Shown piece after piece: positions 6,921 to 12,816 of a stretch of DNA of 12,816 nt. The stretch spans positions 1 through 12,816 of the forward strand of contig JANXWW010000128.1 in the NCBI GenBank assembly GCA_025350945.1. The letters are read 5' to 3'. The notes beneath the pieces are model-generated. The model had not been told where the DNA came from, searched no databases, and worked only from the letters and a program-made list of their open reading frames with translations. The stretch's first letter is position 1. Every line of letters starts with the position of its first letter. A program made the translations under genes and the position numbers. This DNA is from Burkholderiales bacterium (lineage in GTDB: Bacteria; Pseudomonadota; Gammaproteobacteria; Burkholderiales; Usitatibacteraceae).

Positions 6921-7829
6921 CTACGATTCGCTTATCGCGGCCGCTCGCAACGCCTCCCGATACCGCCGACTCACCGGCACTGTCGAACCGCTCTTCAGTG
7001 TCGCGCGCGCGTCGCCAGAATCCAGCGCGGTGATGTCTACAACCATCTCCAGATTGACGATGTAGCTGCGATGCACACGCACAAATTTCGCGGGGTTGAA
7101 GCGCGTTTCGATCTCGCTCATCGTTGAACGCAGCGGGTAGTCTTTGCCGCGTACGTGCAGGTTCACATAGTTACCCATCGCCTGCAAATACTCGACTTCG
7201 TTCGCGGGCAGTAAAAATTCCTTACCGAGTTTTTTCACGAGGAAGCGCTCTGGTCGCTCAATCGTACCCTCGGGCTTGCCGATATCGGGGGCGGCGAGCA
7301 GACGCGCTTCGCCTTGCAGGCGCGTGAGTATGAGTTCGTACGCCGTGAGAATGAGCCCCACCACACCGTAGGTGCGCACATCCTTGCTGTATTCATACAG
7401 TAGCTCGCGTGGCCAGTCGCCGAAATCGTAAGTGGCACCATGCATCGCGTAAACGGCGTGGCGTATAGCGACCATGCCCGCGACGTGCAGCGCGCAATAA
7501 ATGACGGATGCCGCAAGATGCCACGGCAGATGGGCGATTACGTGCCCGAGACGGAGCGCAAAGCGCCGGTGCATCAATACCACCAATGGCACTAGCGCCA
7601 GCAGCACCATGTTGCTGCTCCACTCCCAGGTGATGGGCTCCCACGGGGCGATGTTGATGTTGCCGCGAGCGAAATCCATGATCACCGTCTGACTATTCAG
7701 CCAAGATTGCAGGCAATACAGCGCAATCCAAAAGCCAGGCTCGGCGATTCGCTGCCAAGGTTGATAGCAGGCGAACCAGTTGATCGGTACCGGAGCGGAA
7801 TCGGGCGATGACGTTTTCGTTTCTGACAT
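6921..7829 (-). CDS. Membrane-anchored LytTR-family transcriptional regulator
   Basis: The protein has an N-terminal half with about four membrane helices (near residues 31-49, 72-88, 99-125 and 152-170, counted from the chosen start) and a C-terminal LytTR DNA-binding domain from about 195 to 298. The domain shows the typical EVEYLQAMGNYVNLH and KFVRVHRSYIVNL stretches. There is no receiver domain, so it is not a classical response regulator; signals would be sensed by the membrane part. Start: ATG at 7829 gives a natural polar N terminus; an in-frame ATG at 7853 adds eight residues. Neither has a clear ribosome site. It is divergent from the acyltransferase gene, with 156 bp between the starts. 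Confidence 0.85.
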   Translation of the reverse strand: MSETKTSSPDSAPVPINWFACYQPWQRIAEPGFWIALYCLQSWLNSQTVIMDFARGNINIAPWEPITWEWSSNMVLLALVPLVVLMHRRFALRLGHVIAHLPWHLAASVIYCALHVAGMVAIRHAVYAMHGATYDFGDWPRELLYEYSKDVRTYGVVGLILTAYELILTRLQGEARLLAAPDIGKPEGTIERPERFLVKKLGKEFLLPANEVEYLQAMGNYVNLHVRGKDYPLRSTMSEIETRFNPAKFVRVHRSYIVNLEMVVDITALDSGDARATLKSGSTVPVSRRYREALRAAAISES

Positions 7830-7974
7830 GCGCAGATTGTATGCGAGCGCCATTCACGCGCCGCTAAAATTCATCCCTGCTATCCACCGCTTGTCACTAA
7901 TCCCCTACAAATCAACACTTTCACCACACGCTGACGTTTGCGAGAGCTATGCTGCGCGCCGCTATCTTGAATAT

Positions 7975-7978
7975 GGAG
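7975..7978 (+). promoter_or_regulatory. Ribosome binding site supporting a TTG start
   Basis: GGAG lies 7 nt before the TTG at 7986. The ATG overlapping this site (7973-7975) is in another frame, so the site favours TTG initiation of the acyltransferase. Confidence 0.55.
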
Positions 7979-7985
7979 TCTGGCT

Positions 7986-9170
7986 TTGCGCACACCCAAT
8001 TTGGCTGATCCACGCCACCACCACGTCGATGCACTCCGCGCCATCGCGTTTTCGTTATTGATTCTTTATCACATCGGCATGCTGTACGTCTTCGATTGGG
8101 ACTGGCATGTGAAGAGCAGTTATCAATCAGAACTCGTGCAAGTACCAATGCTGATTGTAAATCGCTGGCGGATGGATTTGATTTTCCTGATCTCCGGCAT
8201 CGCGACGGTGGCCATTCTTGCGAAACGCAGCATCGGTGAGTTCGTCCGTTCACGCAGCGCGCGGCTGCTGATCCCGCTCATGTTCGGAATGCTTGTCGTC
8301 GTGCCGATTCAGCCGTATTGCCAAGGCGTAATGAATGGCAAGGTTGAGCCAGATTTCTGGCTTTTCTTGAGTCGCTACTATTCGGGCTATGCGTGGCCAG
8401 CGAAAGCCTTCGATGGCTGGCAGTACGGCTTTACGTGGAACCATCTTTGGTATTTGGTCTACTTATTTTTTTATACGCTAATCTATGCCGCGTGGCTTGC
8501 GCTCAAAGCCAAGCTACCCGTGCTGAATCGACTTTCGCTCCGTCACAAATTTCAGCAACTACAAGGCGCCCGACTCATCATCTGGCCCATCATCCCCTTA
8601 ATCGCTTTCACCGTTTTGTTGAGGCTTCGTTTTCCAACCACGCACGATCTCATCCACGATTGGTACAGCCACGCTTTCTACTTCACCATGTTTTTGTTCG
8701 GCTGCTGGATAGGGCGAAGTGCCATGCTGTGGGCTGCATTTGCGCGCCTGCGAAGGTATGCACTCGTGATTGCGCTGGTGAGCTACGCGCTTCATCACAT
8801 CTTGCAGCAAGTGCTATCAGGCCCAATCGAATGGTTGGAATGGTTGACTTATGTCGTCCTCATCAATGTCTATGTCTGGACAATGTTGGTTGCGATATTG
8901 GGTTTTGCCTGCACGTATCTGAATCGCCCATTCGCGTGGCTTGCATGGGCCAATCGCGCGGTCTATCCGTGGTATGTGCTGCATCAAAGTGTAATTATTT
9001 TCATCGCCTACTGGCTTATTCCACTAAAGCTCGGAGGATTGGTGGAGCTTTCACTCGTACTCATCGGGACAGTTGCCTGTTGTTGGTGGATCACCGCGTG
9101 TGTACAACGCGTACCGGGCATGGCGATGTTGCTAGGCACAAATTGCTTGCGAAATAGAAATGATGCCTGA
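7986..9170 (+). CDS. Acyltransferase 3 family integral membrane protein
   Basis: A 394-aa protein with about ten hydrophobic helices and the acyltransferase 3 signature at the N terminus: VDALRAIAFSLLILYHIG, with R18 and H29 as the conserved pair of the active site. This superfamily transfers acyl groups (for example acetyl or succinyl) to surface or periplasmic glycans such as osmoregulated glucans, O-antigen or exopolysaccharide; the donor and acceptor here are unknown. MdoC/OpgC-like enzymes are the closest layout. Initiation is at TTG, since no ATG or GTG in frame gives the family start. The divergent LytTR regulator probably controls it. No glycan-synthesis genes lie nearby. Confidence 0.85.
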   Translation: MRTPNLADPRHHHVDALRAIAFSLLILYHIGMLYVFDWDWHVKSSYQSELVQVPMLIVNRWRMDLIFLISGIATVAILAKRSIGEFVRSRSARLLIPLMFGMLVVVPIQPYCQGVMNGKVEPDFWLFLSRYYSGYAWPAKAFDGWQYGFTWNHLWYLVYLFFYTLIYAAWLALKAKLPVLNRLSLRHKFQQLQGARLIIWPIIPLIAFTVLLRLRFPTTHDLIHDWYSHAFYFTMFLFGCWIGRSAMLWAAFARLRRYALVIALVSYALHHILQQVLSGPIEWLEWLTYVVLINVYVWTMLVAILGFACTYLNRPFAWLAWANRAVYPWYVLHQSVIIFIAYWLIPLKLGGLVELSLVLIGTVACCWWITACVQRVPGMAMLLGTNCLRNRNDA

Positions 9171-9299
9171 AATGCTCCGCAGAAATAGCAAGCTGCGTGG
9201 AAACCGCGAACCGCCGGGCAGGCCATGCGGCAATAATTATAGGAATTTATGGCTTAGGCAAATGGCAAGGCCTGCTCCAAATTTCATAAATTTCAGGCA
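9164..9299. repeat. Nested inverted repeats after the acyltransferase gene
   Basis: TGCCTGAAAT (9164-9173) is exactly reversed as ATTTCAGGCA (9290-9299). Inside it, GCAGGCC (9218-9224) pairs with GGCCTGC (9269-9275), and AT-rich segments near 9243 and 9281 are also partly complementary. The outer left arm includes the acyltransferase stop codon. It could form a long hairpin in the 3' untranslated region or be a small mobile-element relic. Confidence 0.4.
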
Positions 9300-9302
9300 C
9301 TC

Positions 9303-9354
9303 CACCTTACCGAACGTTCCGCAAGCGCGAGACAAAAAAATGAGGACTAAACAC
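9303..9354 (+). repeat. Intact copy of the dispersed repeat
   Basis: It aligns with 4898-4950 joined to 6332-6339, with a few substitutions and a short gap in the middle. The best conserved part is CGCGAGACAAAAAA, followed by TGAG(A/G)ACTAAACAC. Both copies contain an ATG in the same place, but the frames diverge after five codons and here run into a terminator and a tRNA gene, so a coding role is unlikely. Confidence 0.6.
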
Positions 9355-9370
9355 ATTTTATACACGGCAC

Positions 9371-9403
9371 AAAAACAAACGGGCCAGCTTTCGCTAACCC
9401 GTT
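9371..9403 (-). terminator. Intrinsic terminator of the tRNA unit
   Basis: On the minus strand AACGGGTTAGC (9393-9403) pairs with GCTGGCCCGTT (9378-9388), with two internal mismatches, around a GAAA tetraloop. A T-rich tract (9371-9377) follows. It lies 8 bp beyond the 3' end of tRNA-Glu. A shorter T-run on the other side suggests it may also stop transcripts from the acyltransferase gene. Confidence 0.85.
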
Positions 9404-9411
9404 GTTTTTAC

Positions 9412-9487
9412 TGGCGTCCCCAACCGGATTCGAACCGGTGTTATCGCCGTGAAAGGGCGGTGTCCTAGGCCTCTAGACGATGGGGAC
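9412..9487 (-). tRNA. tRNA-Glu (anticodon UUC)
   Basis: A 76-nt cloverleaf with encoded CCA (9412-9414), a GTCCCCA acceptor strand matching TGGGGAC near the 3' end, the GTTCGAATC T-arm, and anticodon loop CTTTCAC with TTC at 9451-9453. It closely resembles E. coli tRNA-Glu. It is the second tRNA of a two-gene unit and its product is the substrate of the GltX encoded just upstream. Confidence 0.97.
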
Positions 9488-9548
9488 TGATTTTTTGTTG
9501 CTGTTGTCGTGCTTCAGTATTTCTGCTGCAAAATTCTGTGGTGGATGT

Positions 9549-9624
<76 letters not shown>

Positions 9625-9648
9625 GTCATTCCCTAAATCCAGCCTCAA

Positions 9649-9678
9649 ATTATAACCAAAATCGGGGGGTTTTGCCAA
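9649..9678 (-). promoter_or_regulatory. Sigma70 promoter of the tRNA-Ala/tRNA-Glu unit
   Basis: On the minus strand TTGGCA (9673-9678) and a perfect TATAAT (9649-9654) are 18 bp apart. The predicted transcript start lies near 9642, giving an 18-nt leader before tRNA-Ala. The promoter is in the gap after the gltX stop, so the tRNAs can be made independently of gltX. No terminator separates gltX from it, so read-through may add to expression. Confidence 0.8.
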
Positions 9679-9725
9679 GCGCCTTGTTCGTTTCTCTTCT
9701 TTGCGACCTAAATTCACAGACTTGC

Positions 9726-11129
9726 CTAGACGTGAAACCTCGCCAACGTCTCGTCCAGGCCAAGCGTTTCCATGATTGCGTCAATCGCCGGGGTTTGCGT
9801 TTGGCCGGTTAACAGCACGCGAAGCGGCATCATGATCTGCGGCATTTTCAGGCCATGTTTGGCGACTTGCGCTTTCACGACTGCGCCGATATCAGCCTTT
9901 GCCCAATTCGTCGCTTTAAGCGCACTCTTAAGCTCAGCCAGCGCTGGTTTGGCGCTTTCTGTTAAATATTGCGCCAACAATTCCTGATTAGTGGCAGGCC
10001 GGTGATAAAAATAGTGCGCGGCTTCGGCCATTTCAACTAGCGTTGCGCAGCGTTCTTTGAGCAATTCCGCCACCTTCGCCACATCGGGTTTGTGCGATAA
10101 ATCCAAATTAGCGTTGATCAGGAAAGGCTGCAGCATGTGGCCAAGTTCAGCGCCACTTTTCCGTTTAATGTAATCATGGTTCAACCACTTTAGTTTTTCG
10201 GTGTTGAATTGCGCAGCGGATGGCGTGATGTGATCAAGGTCGAACCATTCACAAAATTGCGCCATCGTGAAAATCTCATCATCGTCATGCGACCAACCCA
10301 GCCGTGCCAAGTAATTCACGACCGCATCGCGGAGGTAGCCATCCGCTGGATATTGCATCACGCTCACCGCACCATGGCGCTTCGACAGCTTCTGCCCGTC
10401 GTCACCTAAAATCATTGACACATGCGCGTACACGGGCAAATCCGCACCGAGCGCTTTCAACACATTGATTTGCCGAGGCGTGTTGTTCACATGGTCGTCG
10501 CCACGAATCACGTGGGTGATGCGCATATCCCAATCGTCCACGCACACACAAAAATTATAGGTCGGCGTGCCGTCGGCGCGGGCAATAATGAAATCGTCAA
10601 GCTCCTCATTGCTGATTTCAATGCGCCCTTTTACCTTGTCATTCCAGGCAACGATGCCCGATTCCGGATTGCGAAACCGCACTACCGGCGATTGGCCCGC
10701 CGGAATAGCTGGCAGCGGCTTCCCACGTTCAGGACGCCAACGACCATCATAGCGCGGCTTTTCATTTGCCGCACGCTGCGCCTCGCGCATGGCGTCGAGC
10801 TCTTCGGACGTGGTGTAGCAATAATATGCGGTGCCTGCAGTGAGCATAAATTGGATCGATTGCTTGTAGCGATCCATGCGCTGCATTTGGAAAAACGGAC
10901 CTTCGTCATGATCCAGCCCCAGCCATTTCATGCCATCGAGAATCGCTTCCACCGCTTCCGGTGTAGAACGCTCAACATCGGTATCTTCAATGCGCAAAAT
11001 AAATTTGCCCTTGTACCGACGCGCAAATGCCCATGCAAATAGCGCCGTGCGGCCGCCACCGATGTGCAAAAAACCGGTAGGGCTGGGCGCGAAACGCGTT
11101 CTCACTTCTGTAACTGCAGCGGTTTCCAT
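9726..11129 (-). CDS. gltX: Glutamyl-tRNA synthetase
   Basis: A class I aminoacyl-tRNA synthetase that charges tRNA-Glu, 467 aa from ATG at 11129 (a GTG one codon upstream, at 11132, is equally possible). The catalytic signatures are PSPTGFLHIGG (HIGH type) near residue 15-25 and KLSKR near 247-251, with the RIEDTD and GDDHVNNTPRQ regions between. The discriminating R in the C-terminal anticodon-binding part was not assessed. Compared with the E. coli enzyme, the zinc site is incomplete: one Cys (CYT instead of CYC) and the later Cys-x-His (GRWRPE instead of GRCRH) are missing, as I recall for other betaproteobacterial enzymes. The start overlaps the dcd stop (TGATG), implying coupling. Confidence 0.95.
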   Translation of the reverse strand: METAAVTEVRTRFAPSPTGFLHIGGGRTALFAWAFARRYKGKFILRIEDTDVERSTPEAVEAILDGMKWLGLDHDEGPFFQMQRMDRYKQSIQFMLTAGTAYYCYTTSEELDAMREAQRAANEKPRYDGRWRPERGKPLPAIPAGQSPVVRFRNPESGIVAWNDKVKGRIEISNEELDDFIIARADGTPTYNFCVCVDDWDMRITHVIRGDDHVNNTPRQINVLKALGADLPVYAHVSMILGDDGQKLSKRHGAVSVMQYPADGYLRDAVVNYLARLGWSHDDDEIFTMAQFCEWFDLDHITPSAAQFNTEKLKWLNHDYIKRKSGAELGHMLQPFLINANLDLSHKPDVAKVAELLKERCATLVEMAEAAHYFYHRPATNQELLAQYLTESAKPALAELKSALKATNWAKADIGAVVKAQVAKHGLKMPQIMMPLRVLLTGQTQTPAIDAIMETLGLDETLARFHV

Positions 11130-11695
11130 CACATCTTCGGAAGGGTCACGCCCTTCTGTCCTTGATATTTACCACCACGATCTTTGTAGGATGTCTCACA
11201 CACTTCATCGCTCTCAAAAAACAATACCTGCGCCACGCCCTCATTGGCGTAAATTTTGGCGGGTAACGGCGTGGTGTTGGAAAATTCCAGCGTCACATAG
11301 CCTTCCCACTCCGGCTCAAACGGCGTCACATTGACAATAATGCCGCAGCGTGCATAGGTCGATTTGCCCAGGCAAATCGTCAGCACATTACGCGGAATGC
11401 GGAAATATTCCACCGTACGCGCGAGCGCAAAAGAATTCGGCGGGATGATGCAAAAATCATTTTTTATATCGACAAACGAATTCGAATCAAAATTTTTCGG
11501 ATCCACAATCGTCGAATTGATATTCGTGAAGAGTTTGAATTCGTTCGAGCAACGAATATCGTAGCCGTAGCTAGACGTACCGTAGCTCACAATTCGTTGA
11601 CCGTTCGCCTCACGCACCTGGCCTGCCTCATACGGCTCAATCATGCCGTGAGTTTGTGCCATTTTTCGTATCCATTTATCGCTTTTGATACTCAC
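11129..11695 (-). CDS. dcd: dCTP deaminase
   Basis: A 188-aa homotrimeric enzyme that deaminates dCTP to dUTP, feeding dTMP synthesis after dUTPase. Signature stretches are SSYGYDIRC (41-49), GKSTYARCG (110-118) and the catalytic glutamate E137 in TLEFSN; these correspond to S111, R115 and E138 of the E. coli enzyme. The C-terminal lid (GGKYQGQKG) is intact. Start is GTG at 11695, preceded by AAGGGA, and gives MSIKSDKWIR, the N terminus usual for betaproteobacterial Dcd. The gene is 46 bp after the DUF1330 gene and overlaps gltX, so all four minus-strand genes may be co-transcribed. Confidence 0.96.
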   Translation of the reverse strand: MSIKSDKWIRKMAQTHGMIEPYEAGQVREANGQRIVSYGTSSYGYDIRCSNEFKLFTNINSTIVDPKNFDSNSFVDIKNDFCIIPPNSFALARTVEYFRIPRNVLTICLGKSTYARCGIIVNVTPFEPEWEGYVTLEFSNTTPLPAKIYANEGVAQVLFFESDEVCETSYKDRGGKYQGQKGVTLPKM

Positions 11696-11741
11696 GTTTC
11701 GATTCCCTTTTGTTCAACTTTTTAATTCAAACTAGGTTTAT

Positions 11742-12059
11742 TCAACCTTTGATTTCATGGATATCGGCAGAGTACGTCACCACCGTGACATCCGCCGCCG
11801 CCGCGCGAATAGGCTTTAAACGAGCATATTCATTCGAAACATACCAGCGGTCAAGTGCCGCCATATCCGCAAACCGCAACACCACCAAACGCTCAAAACC
11901 CTCGTCAAATTTACTCGGATTCGTCAGCACTTTTGCCTGCAATCCGCGCACCAATATCTCGCCACCATAAGCAGTGATGGTGGCATCAACTTGGGCAAGA
12001 TATTCGTGCCATTTTTGGACATCACGGATCCGGATGTGACCTGTCAAATAAGCGGGCAT
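11742..12059 (-). CDS. DUF1330 domain protein
   Basis: A 105-aa protein of the DUF1330 family, a dimeric ferredoxin-like fold related to Dabb/ABM-type small proteins. Recognisable are the N-terminal Y-(x)-G-H strand, AYGGEILVRG, the conserved E-R-L-V-V-L-R-F segment and the W-Y-x-S-x-E-Y motif near residues 72-78. No enzymatic function is established for the family. The start lies 15 bp after the apbC stop and the end 46 bp before dcd, so it is part of the housekeeping operon, although its function need not relate to nucleotides or iron-sulfur clusters. Confidence 0.85.
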   Translation of the reverse strand: MPAYLTGHIRIRDVQKWHEYLAQVDATITAYGGEILVRGLQAKVLTNPSKFDEGFERLVVLRFADMAALDRWYVSNEYARLKPIRAAAADVTVVTYSADIHEIKG

Positions 12060-12074
12060 GGATTAAATCGCACG

Positions 12075-12816
12075 TCAGGTATTTTGAATCACAATTTTCG
12101 GAAACACCGCCGAGCGATCTTGCGATTGCTTGGCGATTTTTGCGGCGACTTTGCGCGCAATATCTTTGTATATTTTAGATATTGGGCCATCAGGATCTGA
12201 TACCACGGTTGGCTTACCGCTATCCGCCATTTCGCGAATTTTGATATCCAGCGGCAGCGAGCCGAGCATATCAATTTTGCTATCCTCCGCCATCCTGCCG
12301 CCGCCGCCTTCACCAAAAATATGCTCAATATGCCCGCAGTTTGAGCACACGTGCATCGCCATGTTTTCCACCACACCAATTATCGGCACGCCGACTTTCT
12401 CAAACATCTTCAGGCCTTTGCGCGCATCCAGCAGCGCAATATCCTGCGGCGTGGTGACAATCACGGCACCGGTCACCGGCACTTTCTGCGCGAGTGTTAG
12501 TTGGATATCACCGGTACCGGGCGGTAAGTCGATGACCAGATAATCCAGATCATTCCAACGCGTTTCGTTGAGCAATTGCTCCAGCGCCTGCGTCACCATT
12601 GGCCCGCGCCACACCATCGGCGTTTCAGGGTCAATCAAAAAACCCACACTCATCGCCTGAATACCGTGTCCTTCCAGCGGCTCCATGGTTTTGCCGTCGC
12701 GCGATTGCGGACGTCCCGTGATGCCCAGCATCATCGGCTGCGATGGTCCATAAATATCGGCGTCCAGCATACCCACTACCGCGCCCTCAGCCGCAAGTGC
12801 TAACGCCAAATTAACT
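12075..12816 (-). CDS. apbC: ApbC/Mrp iron-sulfur cluster carrier, 5' end outside the window
   Basis: A P-loop ATPase of the Mrp/NBP35 group that carries and transfers [4Fe-4S] clusters in the cytoplasm. About 247 codons are visible, and the frame continues past the right edge: it begins VNLALALAAEGA, the sequence that follows the Walker A GKGGVGKST in this family, so Walker A and the N-terminal domain lie beyond the window. Seen are MLDADIYGPSQP, the Walker B-like YLVIDLPPGTGD, and the CxxC (CSNCG) that binds the cluster between two subunits. The C terminus is complete. The family usually has about 360 residues, so roughly a third is missing only because of the window edge. Confidence 0.95.
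   Translation of the reverse strand, partial: VNLALALAAEGAVVGMLDADIYGPSQPMMLGITGRPQSRDGKTMEPLEGHGIQAMSVGFLIDPETPMVWRGPMVTQALEQLLNETRWNDLDYLVIDLPPGTGDIQLTLAQKVPVTGAVIVTTPQDIALLDARKGLKMFEKVGVPIIGVVENMAMHVCSNCGHIEHIFGEGGGGRMAEDSKIDMLGSLPLDIKIREMADSGKPTVVSDPDGPISKIYKDIARKVAAKIAKQSQDRSAVFPKIVIQNT

Noticed and set aside
9160..9468. Plus-strand frame across the repeat, the terminator and tRNA-Glu
   Set aside because: It overlaps a tRNA gene and its terminator, and the frame is not shared with the other repeat copy beyond five codons.

Overview
The window looks like a chromosomal segment of a betaproteobacterium. That placing is an inference. It rests on the apbC-dcd-gltX neighbourhood, on a Dcd that starts like betaproteobacterial homologues, and on the D-3-hydroxybutyrate dehydrogenase / acetoacetate decarboxylase pair expected of a polyhydroxybutyrate-cycling heterotroph. 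No rRNA, CRISPR array, prophage or plasmid origin is visible.

Layout. (1) 1-1222: a strong terminator for a gene left of the window, one exported protein of unknown function (137-748), then about 350 bp that read as the fossil of a VapBC toxin-antitoxin pair. (2) 1223-1477, minus strand: a small GlsB/YeaQ-type membrane protein. (3) 1840-4583: a tight three-gene operon, bdhA-adc-patatin. D-3-hydroxybutyrate would be oxidised to acetoacetate, acetoacetate decarboxylated to acetone and CO2, and an intracellular patatin-like hydrolase could supply acyl substrates. (4) 4951-6331: a dead IS1380-family insertion sequence with recognisable ends. Its transposase carries an internal deletion that shifts the frame, a premature TAG and perhaps a start-proximal frameshift. 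It sits inside a roughly 50-bp sequence that occurs again, uninterrupted, at 9303-9354. (5) 6332-6920: debris, including an NTF2-like gene fragment and a perfect 9-bp inverted repeat. (6) 6921-9170: a membrane-anchored LytTR regulator divergent from an integral-membrane acyltransferase, a likely regulator-target pair. (7) 9371-9678: a two-tRNA unit (Ala-GGC, Glu-UUC) with its own promoter and terminator. (8) 9726-12816, minus strand: housekeeping genes apbC (5' end outside the window), a DUF1330 gene, dcd and gltX.

I did not find a convincing new multi-gene system. The best leads are the repeat that the insertion sequence landed in, the VapBC fossil, the ketone-body operon with its patatin, and the LytTR-acyltransferase pair.
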